Source: DAOUKH01 sp965219875 (GTDB taxonomy: Bacteria > Chloroflexota > Dehalococcoidia > SHYB01). Taken from it: DNA of 64,000 nucleotides. The translations under genes and the position numbers were made by a program. The notes beneath the pieces were generated by a model. That model was not told the DNA's origin and ran no database searches. It worked only from the letters and a program-made list of their open reading frames with translations. Position 1 is the stretch's first letter. Each line of letters opens with the position of its first letter. The stretch is taken from the NCBI GenBank assembly GCA_965219875.1, contig CBDCOW010000001.1:992001-1056000 (forward strand). Reading direction: 5' to 3'. Shown here piece by piece: positions 1 through 7,918 of this stretch.

Positions 1-756
1 GGGAGCAAGGGAATATCCGTACCAGAACAACAGGAAGTGCAGCGGTTTGTCCGCGAGGCAGGGCGTGACCAGATGGTCGCGGACATCACGCCCTACAAGA
101 TCGAGGACTACTCCGGCAAGCGCTCCGCCGACTCGATCAAGACGTTGGCCCCGGTCAAGGCCTTCCTCGGCTATCTGCACAGCGAGGGACACTCCGCCTT
201 CAAGCTCGCGACGCACCTCAAGGTGAAGCGCTCGGCCAAGAGGTCGACCGCGTCGGTGAGCGCGGCCCTAAGGTCCTCAGCGGGGCCGAAGATGACGAAG
301 GAGGGGCACGCCAAGGCCTTGGCCGAGCTCGACGACCTCCGCGCCCAACGCGTGGTCATTGCGGACGACGTCAAGAAGGCAATGGCGGACAAGGACTATC
401 GCGAGAACGCGCCCCTCGACGCTGCCCGCGACAAGCAGGCGCACGTGGAGGCCCGCATCCGCGAGCTTGAACACACGCTCAATAACGCCGAAATTTTGGC
501 CGAAAACGGCAGAGCCGCGAATGGGTCCGGCAAGGCCGAGATCGGCAGCCGCCTCGCCGTAACCGACATGACGTACGACGAGGAGTTGGTCTACGTCCTC
601 GTTGATCCGTCCGAAGTCGATCCGAGGCAGGGACGCATCTCCGTCGAATCGCCGGCGGGCAAGGCCTTCCTTGGGAAGGGCGCCGGCCAAGTCGTGATCG
701 TCAAGGCGCCAGCCGGCAATCTCCGCTACCGCATCGAGAAGATCGATCCTTCCTGA
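1..756 (+). CDS. GreA/GreB-like transcription elongation factor with integrase-like N-terminal domain (5' partial)
   Basis: The frame is open to the window edge with no stop, so the true start lies upstream; the first start codon inside the window is GTG at 37. The C-terminal ~155 residues look like a Gre factor: an antiparallel coiled coil carrying the tip motif D-x-x-ENAPLDAARDKQ (family form GDLxENAEYxAAxxxQ, with acidic Asp and Glu that reach the RNA polymerase active site), then an FKBP-like domain with the usual 'SPxGKAxLGKxxGxxV' core. The upstream ~80 residues (SADSIKTLAPVKAFLGYL...) resemble the SAM-like core-binding domain of tyrosine recombinases, with no catalytic domain. Gre factors rescue backtracked polymerase by stimulating RNA cleavage. 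The Gre assignment is strong; the N-terminal assignment is from pattern only. Confidence 0.8.
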   Translation, partial: GSKGISVPEQQEVQRFVREAGRDQMVADITPYKIEDYSGKRSADSIKTLAPVKAFLGYLHSEGHSAFKLATHLKVKRSAKRSTASVSAALRSSAGPKMTKEGHAKALAELDDLRAQRVVIADDVKKAMADKDYRENAPLDAARDKQAHVEARIRELEHTLNNAEILAENGRAANGSGKAEIGSRLAVTDMTYDEELVYVLVDPSEVDPRQGRISVESPAGKAFLGKGAGQVVIVKAPAGNLRYRIEKIDPS

Positions 757-782
757 GCCGTCCCCCGGCGCGCCCGCGAGCG

Positions 783-2072
783 TTACCGCATCGGGGCCGC
801 GCGTCTGGGCTTGGGGACAAGGGCGAGCATGACGAAGCCGGCGGCGAGCAGCCCGGCGAAGGCGAACAGGATCGGGTCGTAGCTGCCGGTCGCGTCGAAC
901 ACAAATGCCATGAGGAACGGTCCGGTCGCGACTGCGCCCATGTTCAACGTCTGTGAGAAGCCGCGTATCGCGCCGAGGTGCGTACGCCCGAAGAAGGCCG
1001 GCAGCACCAACTGAAAGGCCGTCGAGATCGTTCCGAATGCGATGCCCGCGGCGACGCCGAACACTATGCCAAGGACCGTAGTGTCGACGAGCGTCAGGAA
1101 CAGCGTCGAGGCCGCCAGTACGACATAGGTCGTCTGGAGCAGCCGCGTCACCGCCATCCGCTCGGAGAGCAACCCCGCGCCCACTGCCGAGAACCCGGAG
1201 ACGGCGGCGTAGACGGCGAGGACGGAGACCGCCGCGCCGTCGGAGAGGCCCTGATCGCTCAGGTATGGGAGCAGGTTCAGGCTGATCCCGCTTATCGCGG
1301 CGAACATCGCGGCGATGGCGAGCGCGATGAGCCAGAACACCGGCGACCGCAGGGCTTCGCGCAGGGTGACGCCGGGAGGCTCGTAGCCTCTCGCCGCCGG
1401 CGACGGCGTCAGCGCGGCGATAGGGCCGGGCTCCTCGTCGCCATCGGGCCTCAACCCCAAGTCTTCAGGCTGGCGGCGCAGGAAGAATAGCGCGGGGAGC
1501 AGGCCCAGCACCCACACCAGCGCGCCCGTCGACCACGCCGCGGTGCGCCAACCGGCGGTGCTGACGATGGCCTGCGCGAAGACGGGGACGAGGCCGCTCC
1601 CCGCCCGCTGGCCGACTTCCGCCAGCGCCATTGCCCGGCCCCGCTTGCGGACGAACCACTTGCTCACCACCACGCCCAGCGAGAGATTGGTCGCGCCCTG
1701 CAGTCCCGCCCGGCCCACGATCATGGCCACGTAGAACTGCCACGCCCCGTTGACGAAGGAGAGGAGGATGAGCGAGCCGCCGAGCAGTAGCAGACCGAGC
1801 GAGATCACCCAACGCCCACCCAGGCGGTCGAGGAGAACCCCGCTGAGCGGGGCCAGCGCGCCGCCGGTGAGCGTGCCGATGCTGATCGCGCCGATGAAGG
1901 TTGAGCGGCTCCAGTCGAACTCTTCGGTGACGGGTTTGACGAAGACGCCGACGGTCGTGTTGAACTGGCCCGCCTGCACCATCCCGATCATCGAGATCAC
2001 GGCGACGATGATCCAGCCGTAGTAGAGTCTCCGCGCACGCTGGGCGTCGGCTGAGGAAGGGTCGGAGGGCAT
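783..2072 (-). CDS. MFS transporter (monocarboxylate/oxalate-formate type)
   Basis: A 429-residue membrane protein with about twelve hydrophobic segments in two six-helix halves joined by a charged loop near residues 205-235. The N-terminus (YYGWIIVAV...FGVFVKPV-like 'TTVGVFVKPVTEEFDWSRS') and the loop 2-3 motif 'GVLLDRLGGRW' are typical of the OFA/MCT-like branch of the major facilitator superfamily, which moves small carboxylates by proton coupling or exchange. The ATG at 2072 gives the expected short cytoplasmic tail before helix 1; no strong ribosome-binding site is seen. It is a single gene on the minus strand, tail-to-tail with the Gre-like gene. The substrate cannot be read from sequence. 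Confidence 0.85.
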   Translation of the reverse strand: MPSDPSSADAQRARRLYYGWIIVAVISMIGMVQAGQFNTTVGVFVKPVTEEFDWSRSTFIGAISIGTLTGGALAPLSGVLLDRLGGRWVISLGLLLLGGSLILLSFVNGAWQFYVAMIVGRAGLQGATNLSLGVVVSKWFVRKRGRAMALAEVGQRAGSGLVPVFAQAIVSTAGWRTAAWSTGALVWVLGLLPALFFLRRQPEDLGLRPDGDEEPGPIAALTPSPAARGYEPPGVTLREALRSPVFWLIALAIAAMFAAISGISLNLLPYLSDQGLSDGAAVSVLAVYAAVSGFSAVGAGLLSERMAVTRLLQTTYVVLAASTLFLTLVDTTVLGIVFGVAAGIAFGTISTAFQLVLPAFFGRTHLGAIRGFSQTLNMGAVATGPFLMAFVFDATGSYDPILFAFAGLLAAGFVMLALVPKPRRAAPMR

Positions 2073-2161
2073 CGCGCGGCGCGGAGAGACCTCGGGCTCG
2101 GATAAGCGGCGGGCCTAACTCTAGGGGCCGCCCTCGCTGACGGTCAAGGAATGCCCGCCGC

Positions 2162-2572
2162 TCACTTCTTCGAGAGTTGCTGCATCAGACCAAGAGCGTC
2201 CCAGTTGCTCCACCGCTCCACGATCTTACCGTCCTCGAGCCGGAAGATTCCTACCCCAGTCCAGGATGCGCGTATCCCTGTCGCTGGCAGGCCCATGAAG
2301 TCGCCGCTATGGGTGCCCGTCGATCGCCAGCGGACGACTACCTTGTCCCCTTCGGCGATGACGTCTTCGATCTCCTGGTGCCAGTCGGGGAAGGAGGCCC
2401 GGATCCTGGCGAAGTCCCGCTTGACGCCTTCCGGCCCCGCGACTTGGCCGGGGGCCGGCATGTGGTCGAGGCTGTCGCTGCTGTAGAACTCGTCCGCCGT
2501 CTCCAGATCGCCCTGGTTGATCAGCTCTTCCCCAAGCCGCCGCAGAATCCGTTTGTTCTCTTCGACCGACAC
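2162..2572 (-). CDS. SnoaL-like / ester cyclase family protein
   Basis: A 136-residue protein of the NTF2-like fold with the SnoaL/ester cyclase pattern: an N-terminal helix (NKRILRRLGEELINQGD), 'DEFYSSDSLDHMPAPG', a central 'ASFPDWHQEIEDVIAEGDKVVVRWRSTGTHSGDFMGLPATG' and a C-terminal 'FRLEDGKIVERWSNWDALGLMQQL'. GTG at 2572 is preferred over the upstream TTG at 2587 because GGGGAGG sits six bases before it. These proteins are small cone-shaped pockets, often hydrolases or isomerases of unknown substrate. A relative occurs at 9342-9767. It is divergent from the CoA-transferase operon. Confidence 0.8.
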   Translation of the reverse strand: MSVEENKRILRRLGEELINQGDLETADEFYSSDSLDHMPAPGQVAGPEGVKRDFARIRASFPDWHQEIEDVIAEGDKVVVRWRSTGTHSGDFMGLPATGIRASWTGVGIFRLEDGKIVERWSNWDALGLMQQLSKK

Positions 2573-2598
2573 GTGATGCCTCCCCAACGGTCGCTTCG

Positions 2599-2628
2599 TT
2601 GACGTTTCTCAGAAGCCGATGCTAGGAT
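2599..2628 (+). promoter_or_regulatory. Probable sigma-70 promoter of the CoA-transferase operon
   Basis: TTGACG (2599-2604) and TAGGAT (2623-2628) are separated by 18 bp on the plus strand, giving five and four matches to consensus. The predicted start near 2635 lies just before a dyad at 2637-2666 and about 70 bases before the ATG at 2704. Confidence 0.5.
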
Positions 2629-2636
2629 GCTGGCCC

Positions 2637-2666
2637 GATGCTTTAGGTTCTGAAGAGTTTAGCATC
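2637..2666. promoter_or_regulatory. Putative operator: dyad GATGCT...AGCATC containing a CTRAAC-N-GTTYAG-like half
   Basis: GATGCT (2637-2642) and AGCATC (2661-2666) form a perfect 6-bp inverted repeat at the predicted transcription start. Inside it, 2649-2664 (TCTGAAGAGTTTAGCA) is, on the minus strand, identical at 15 of 16 positions to 22565-22580. The position fits repressor control of the operon starting at 2704. The regulator is not identified. Confidence 0.45.
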
Positions 2667-2703
2667 CGGGACAAAGGCCGCTCCTCCAACCCAAGATTGC
2701 GCC

Positions 2704-5199
2704 ATGCCTTCATCCGGTAACGAGTCGTCTTCCGGGGCTCTGGCCGGCCTGCGCGTGGTCGAGTACGGCGACTTCATCTCCGCCGCCTACGCCGCGAAGC
2801 TTCTTGGGGACCTCGGGGCGGACGTGGTCAAGGTCGAGCCGCCGGGTGGGGATTCCTGCCGTCGCCGTGGGCCATTCCCCTCGAAGATCGCCGATCCTGA
2901 GAAGAGCGGCCTCTTCCTCTTCCTCAACGCCAACAAGCGGGGCGTGGCGCTCGACGCATCGACCGGGGCCGGCAAGGCGGACCTCGCGGCGCTGCTCCGC
3001 TGGGCGGACGTCTTTATCACGAATTACCCGGTGGCGCTGCTGAAGCGGCAAAGGGTGGACGCGGAGACCGCCGCGCGGGAGAACGAGGGGCTCGTCTACG
3101 TGTCTATCACCAACTTCGGCTTAGGGTCCCCACGAGCGGACTGGAAAGGCGGCGCCCTGACCCAGAGCGCGGCGTCGGGTCTCGCCCATCGTATGGGGGA
3201 CCCAGGGAAGTCGCCGCTCGCCCCGCCATACGAGGCTGCGGACTATTGGGTCGGCACGCACGGCACCATCGCGGCGCTGCTCGGCGTCCAGGGCCGGGAC
3301 GTCATCGGGGAGGGCCAGCATGTCTGGCTTGCGGGCGTGGAGGTGCTGGGCACGGTGATGAAGGGCGCGCCGCTGGGAGAGTTCGCCTATTTGGGAACCA
3401 ACCGTAACCGCACCGGCGTCCATGCCGACCCCTTCTACCCCTGGCAGATTGCTCCCTGCCGCGACGGCTACTTCCAAATCATCACCATGGTGGATAGCCA
3501 ATGGGACATGTTCCTCGACATGGCGGGCAGGCCGGAGCTCAAGACGGACGAGCGCCTGCGGAACCGCTGGCTGGCGCCCCGCTGGGCGGAGGAACTCGAC
3601 GCACTCTGGCACCCCTGGCTCCAACAGCACGACAAGGCCTACCTGACCCGGCTTTTCCGCGAGCGGGGCCTGTCGTTTCACCCTATCAACAACCTCGACG
3701 AAGTGGCTGAGTCCGAGCACCTGCAGAGCCGCGGATTCTGGGCTGAGACCACCCATCCCAAGGTTGGTCCGTTCGTCGCACCGGGAGCGCCGTACCGGCT
3801 GTCCGCCAGCCCGTGGTCGATTCGCCGCCCCGCCCCTTTGCTAGGCCAGCACGACGATGAGGTCCGCAAGGAGGCCGCGCAAGCCGCCCACCTTCCAAGC
3901 CTCGGCCGGCCCCCGAGGGATGGCCGTGCCGCGCCGTTGACTGGGCTGCGGGTGCTCGACCACGGCCATGTCTGGGCTGGCCCCGTGCTGGGCATGATGC
4001 TCGGCGACATGGGGGCGGAGGTCATCAAGGTGCAGGCGCCGCGGCGGCGGTCGGGGATCGCCATGAGCGGCCACGGGACGTATGAGGATGCGCTCAAGGC
4101 GGACATGGCGCTCGCCGACGACCACCCCATCGCTTACCACAGCTACGACAGAGGCAAGCTGAGCATTACGCTCGACCTCTCCGACCCCAAAGGTAAGGCC
4201 TTGTACAAGGCCTTGGCCGCGGTGAGCGACATCGTGATCGAGAACTTTTCGCCCGGTGTCCTCGACCGTCTTGGGCTGGGGTATACCGAGCTGAGCAAGG
4301 TCAATCCGGGCATCATCGTAGCGTCGCTGTCGGCGGCGGGAGCCACGCCCGGCCCCTGGCGTGACAGCAAGACGTATGGGCCGTCCGTCTCGGCCCTTTA
4401 CGGGCTCAAGAGCTTCCTCGGCTACGTGGACGATCCGCACCCTCGCGAGGACACCGCCGACGTGGACCCGGCCTCGGCCAGTCATGCCCTCGTCGCCATT
4501 CTCGCCGCGCTGCGCTACCGCGACCGCACCGGCGAGGGGCAGCACGTCGACATAGCGCAGGGCGAGGCCGCGCTCCAGCGGGCCGCGGAGCCGCTCATGG
4601 ACTACTTTTTCAACGGCACCGTCCCCGTCCCGCATGGCAACCGCTATGGGGGTGCGGCGCCGCACGGCATCTACCGCTGCCGTGACTCGGAAGACGAGGA
4701 GTCTCGCGAGCTTGACCGGTGGGTCGCCATTGAGGCGTGGAACGACGACGAGTGGGCCCTGCTGCGGGAGCTCGCCCTGCAGGACTGCCCCGAGATAGCG
4801 GAAGAACGGTTCCAGACCCTAGAAGGACGCCTCGCCAACCAGGGCGACCTCGACGCGGTCATCGAGTGCTGGACCCGTGGCCAGACCGCCGAGAACGTAG
4901 CCCGGCGGCTGCAGGCCGCCGGCGTGGCCTCGTACGCTGTCCAGGGTCTCATGGAACTAGTCAACGATCCGAACTACGACGTGGTGCGGTCGGCGCTTGC
5001 CGTCGCCGACGAGCGAGTCGCGCCGGACCAGATATATCTCGGTATTCCGTGGAAGCTGGAAAAGACGCCGGGAGCGGTGCGGGGCCCCGGACCCGCCACC
5101 GGCCAACATAACGACGTCGTGTTTGGGCGGGTGCTGGGCATGGCGCCGGAGGCGGTCGCCGAGCTCGCCGCCGCGGGTGTGATCGGTCCGTCGAGTTAA
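2704..5199 (+). CDS. Tandem-domain CaiB/BaiF CoA-transferase
   Basis: An 831-residue protein built from two complete class III CoA-transferase domains: roughly residues 12-395 (LAGLRVVEYGDFISAAYAAKLLGDLGADVVKVEPP...) and 410-825 (LTGLRVLDHGHVWAGPVLGMMLGDMGAEVIKVQAP...). Each carries the Rossmann-like start, the 'KRGVALDASTG' or 'KLSITLDLSDPKGK' segment, and a 'GEGQHVxxA' strand after the usual catalytic-Asp region. Single-domain members are about 400 residues and form interlocked dimers, so this chain probably folds as an intramolecular dimer. They move CoA between carboxylic acids. It is first in an operon with an enoyl-CoA hydratase 12 bp downstream and two peptide-type permeases, suggesting uptake and CoA activation of an organic acid. 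Confidence 0.92.
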   Translation: MPSSGNESSSGALAGLRVVEYGDFISAAYAAKLLGDLGADVVKVEPPGGDSCRRRGPFPSKIADPEKSGLFLFLNANKRGVALDASTGAGKADLAALLRWADVFITNYPVALLKRQRVDAETAARENEGLVYVSITNFGLGSPRADWKGGALTQSAASGLAHRMGDPGKSPLAPPYEAADYWVGTHGTIAALLGVQGRDVIGEGQHVWLAGVEVLGTVMKGAPLGEFAYLGTNRNRTGVHADPFYPWQIAPCRDGYFQIITMVDSQWDMFLDMAGRPELKTDERLRNRWLAPRWAEELDALWHPWLQQHDKAYLTRLFRERGLSFHPINNLDEVAESEHLQSRGFWAETTHPKVGPFVAPGAPYRLSASPWSIRRPAPLLGQHDDEVRKEAAQAAHLPSLGRPPRDGRAAPLTGLRVLDHGHVWAGPVLGMMLGDMGAEVIKVQAPRRRSGIAMSGHGTYEDALKADMALADDHPIAYHSYDRGKLSITLDLSDPKGKALYKALAAVSDIVIENFSPGVLDRLGLGYTELSKVNPGIIVASLSAAGATPGPWRDSKTYGPSVSALYGLKSFLGYVDDPHPREDTADVDPASASHALVAILAALRYRDRTGEGQHVDIAQGEAALQRAAEPLMDYFFNGTVPVPHGNRYGGAAPHGIYRCRDSEDEESRELDRWVAIEAWNDDEWALLRELALQDCPEIAEERFQTLEGRLANQGDLDAVIECWTRGQTAENVARRLQAAGVASYAVQGLMELVNDPNYDVVRSALAVADERVAPDQIYLGIPWKLEKTPGAVRGPGPATGQHNDVVFGRVLGMAPEAVAELAAAGVIGPSS

Positions 5200-5211
5200 T
5201 TGAAGGGGAGT

Positions 5212-6051
5212 ATGTCCTACGAGACGATCTTGTATGAATTGGATGGCACGGTCGCCTTCATAACCCTGAACCGTCCCGAGGTCAGGAACGCCCAGAACGA
5301 GGTGATGAAGGACGAGCTTGACGCGGCGTTCCGCGCCGCCGAAGCCGACGCTGCCGTCCGGGTCGTGGTGCTGCGCGGGGCGGGGCAATGTTTCTCGGCG
5401 GGCCACGACCTCAAGCAACTACCCCGCGATCCGGAAGCGTTTCGTGCCCCCGAAGGCCGGCCTTGGTTCGAGGGCGACGAGCAGGCGTTCCGCGAATTCA
5501 CCATGAAGGTGCTCGGCTACTTCTTCACCATCCACTACTTGTCCAAGCCCACGGTGGCCCAGGTCCACGGGCCTTGTCCGGCGGGGGCGTGGGTGCTTGC
5601 CTCGATGTGCGACCTTATCGTGGCGTCGGAGGACGCCAGTTTCTATGATCCTGTCCTTAGAATGGCGACGGCGGGTGTCGAAGTCTTGATCGAACCCTGG
5701 GACCTAGGCCCCCGGAAAGCCAAGGAGCTTATGTGGACCGGCGAGGCGATTGGAGCCGCGGACGCGCTCCAAATGGGCATGGTTAACAAGGTCGTTCCGA
5801 GAGAGGAACTCGACCAAGCGGTGTCTGAGCTCGCTGGGAAGGTCGCGCTGACCCCGCCCGGCGCGGTGCGGGCCACGAAACGGTCGATCAACCAGATGCT
5901 CGACCTCATGGGCTGGCGCCTTTCGCACGAGCAACATACCGAAACTTGGATCGCCGCCATGCGCAGCGACGAACACAAGGAGGCCCACCAAGCCCGCTCC
6001 CATCTCGGCCTTCGTGACTTCCTTCGGCAAAGGGACTCTCGCTATGCGTGA
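5212..6051 (+). CDS. Enoyl-CoA hydratase/isomerase family protein
   Basis: A 279-residue crotonase-fold protein. It has the N-terminal 'YELDGTVAFITLNRPEVRNAQN', the first oxyanion-hole segment 'GQCFSAGHDLKQL', and the second around 'VHGPCPAGAWVLASMCDLIVASEDA', followed by the usual C-terminal helices. The family stabilises an acyl-CoA enolate for hydration, isomerisation or hydrolysis. The acidic residues expected of a true hydratase are not clear around the second hole, so the reaction is open. ATG 5212 matches the family N-terminus, but AGGGGAG lies only one base before it; TTG 5200 is in frame with no ribosome-binding site. It follows the CoA-transferase directly and the next gene begins at its end. 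Confidence 0.9.
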   Translation: MSYETILYELDGTVAFITLNRPEVRNAQNEVMKDELDAAFRAAEADAAVRVVVLRGAGQCFSAGHDLKQLPRDPEAFRAPEGRPWFEGDEQAFREFTMKVLGYFFTIHYLSKPTVAQVHGPCPAGAWVLASMCDLIVASEDASFYDPVLRMATAGVEVLIEPWDLGPRKAKELMWTGEAIGAADALQMGMVNKVVPREELDQAVSELAGKVALTPPGAVRATKRSINQMLDLMGWRLSHEQHTETWIAAMRSDEHKEAHQARSHLGLRDFLRQRDSRYA

Positions 6052-6074
6052 TCCCGGCGCCGCTCGGGGGGACC

Positions 6075-7025
6075 GTGCGTAACTATCTCATCCGACGGGT
6101 GCTGCTGCTGGCCCCAACGGTGCTGGTCGTCTGCGTTGTCGTCTTCACGCTCATCGACCTCGTCCCAGGCGACGTCGTCCTCGCCCGCCTCACCCAGATA
6201 GGCGATGCGACCCCCGAAACAATCGACGCCCTGCGGGCCGAGCTGGGCATCGACCGCCCGTTCTTCATCCGCTTGGGCGAATGGTTTGGCCGCTTGTTCC
6301 AGGCAGACCTGGGCCGCTCGCTATGGACGCTCGAGCCGGCCACGAAACAGCTTTGGTCCGCCATCCCCGTGAGCCTCGAACTGGTCCTTGGCGGCATGGC
6401 CATCGGCGTGCTGGCGGGCATTCCGCTGGGCGTCATCTCCGCGATGAGACAGAACCAGCCGGTCGATACCGGCGCGCGGATTCTCTCCGTTATCGGGCTC
6501 GCGGTTCCCGATTTCTGGATCGCTACGATGGTGATCCTCTACGCGTCGCTGTGGTTGGGCTACTCCTCTCCCGTCGGCTACACCCCGTTTGTCGACGACC
6601 CTTTGCGCAACTTGGAACAGTTCTCTATCCCCATGGCGATCCTCGGCGTGCGGCTGGTGGCGGCGACGGCCCGGATGACCCGCTCGACGCTGCTTGAAGT
6701 GATGCGGGAGGACTACGTACGCACCGCCCGGTCGAAGGGCCTGGGCGAGCGCGTGGTGCTCTTCCGGCATGCCCTGCGGAACGCGGTCTTACCCGTGGTC
6801 ACTCTCGTCGGCGCGCAGTTGGGGTTCCTCTTGGGCGGGGCCGTCGTATTGGAAAGCATTTACTCGCTGCCCGGTCTCGGCAACCTGGTCTTCGTCTCCA
6901 TCATCCGGCGCGACTACATTCAGCTACAGGCGGCGGTGCTGTTCCTCGCGCTCGCGCTCGTCTTGATGAACTTGATTGTCGATCTCTGCTACACCTGGCT
7001 CGACCCGCGAGTCCGTTACCAATGA
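6075..7025 (+). CDS. ABC transporter permease, DppB/OppB type
   Basis: An integral membrane protein with an N-terminal anchor 'MRNYLIRRVLLLAPTVLVV' and about six transmembrane helices. It has the cytoplasmic EAA-loop region 'EVMREDYVRTARSKGLGERVVLFRHALRNAVLPVVT', which docks on the ATPase, and the family tail 'YTWLDPRVRYQ'. GTG 6075 is chosen over GTG 6048 because GGGGGGA precedes it and the resulting N-terminus is the family standard. It imports peptides, nickel or other small solutes together with DppC. Its stop overlaps the next ATG by four bases, indicating translational coupling. Confidence 0.92.
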   Translation: MRNYLIRRVLLLAPTVLVVCVVVFTLIDLVPGDVVLARLTQIGDATPETIDALRAELGIDRPFFIRLGEWFGRLFQADLGRSLWTLEPATKQLWSAIPVSLELVLGGMAIGVLAGIPLGVISAMRQNQPVDTGARILSVIGLAVPDFWIATMVILYASLWLGYSSPVGYTPFVDDPLRNLEQFSIPMAILGVRLVAATARMTRSTLLEVMREDYVRTARSKGLGERVVLFRHALRNAVLPVVTLVGAQLGFLLGGAVVLESIYSLPGLGNLVFVSIIRRDYIQLQAAVLFLALALVLMNLIVDLCYTWLDPRVRYQ

Positions 7026-7912
7026 CTTCTTTGAACGCAATGGACACCAGGATGGCATGGCTGCCTGTCGCCAAGCGTTGGGTGCTCGTGACCGGCCGGT
7101 TCGCCCGTCGCCATCCGATTGGGGCGCTGTCCATGCTCGTCGTGCTTCTCATGGCCTTCGGGGCCCTGTTCGCCGGCTTCGTGTCGACCCATGACGCCTT
7201 CGACATCAGCAGGGACACCCTGGAAGGGCCCAGTTGGTCTCACCTTATGGGAACGGACAACATCGGGCGCGACACGTTTAGTCGGATCGTTCACGGATCG
7301 CGCGTCTCGCTGCGGGTGGGGATCCTATCGGTCCTGATCTCCACGGGGGCGGGCGCGGTCATCGGCCTCGTCAGCGGCTACATGGGCGGCGTCTTCGATC
7401 TCGCGACGCAGCGCATCGTCGACGGCGTGCAGGCGCTCCCCGGCCTCGTGTTGGCGTTAGCCCTCGTGGCGGCCCTGGAGCCCAGCTCGACCAATACCGT
7501 CATCGCTATCTCCATTGTGGCGACGCCGGCGAACTCGCGGGTCGTCCGAAGCGCCGTGCTATCGGCAAAGGAGAACACGTACATCGAGGCGGCGCGGGCG
7601 ATTGGCTGCAGCGGGCCGAGAATCGTGTTGCGGCACATCTTCCCCAACGTCGTCGCGCCCATCATTATCTTGGCGTCCCTGGGATTCGGCTACGCGATTC
7701 TGGTAGAAGCTTCCCTGAGCTTCTTGGGGCTGGGGACGCCGCCGCCCACCCCGTCGTGGGGAGGCATGCTGAACCTGTCGCAGACATTCCTGGAAGAGGC
7801 CCCGTATCTGGCCCTCTTCCCCGGCCTGGCGATCAGCGTCGCGGTGTTGGCCTTCAACCTGGCTGGCGACACCATTCGCGACGTGCTCGACCCCCGGCTG
7901 CGCGGGGCCTAG
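7022..7912 (+). CDS. ABC transporter permease, DppC/OppC type
   Basis: A 296-residue permease with an N-terminal OppC_N helix after a basic stretch (ARRHPIGALSMLVVLLMAFGALFAGF), 'LMGTDNIGRDTFSRIVHGSRVSLRVG', five further helices and the EAA loop 'YIEAARAIGCSGPRIVLRHIFPNVVAPI'. It ends with the characteristic 'AGDTIRDVLDPRLRGA'. It pairs with the DppB-type protein just upstream. No binding protein or ATPase follows; the next gene converges only seven bases away. This half-transporter therefore depends on subunits encoded elsewhere. Confidence 0.92.
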   Translation: MTSLNAMDTRMAWLPVAKRWVLVTGRFARRHPIGALSMLVVLLMAFGALFAGFVSTHDAFDISRDTLEGPSWSHLMGTDNIGRDTFSRIVHGSRVSLRVGILSVLISTGAGAVIGLVSGYMGGVFDLATQRIVDGVQALPGLVLALALVAALEPSSTNTVIAISIVATPANSRVVRSAVLSAKENTYIEAARAIGCSGPRIVLRHIFPNVVAPIIILASLGFGYAILVEASLSFLGLGTPPPTPSWGGMLNLSQTFLEEAPYLALFPGLAISVAVLAFNLAGDTIRDVLDPRLRGA

Positions 7913-7918
7913 TAGACG

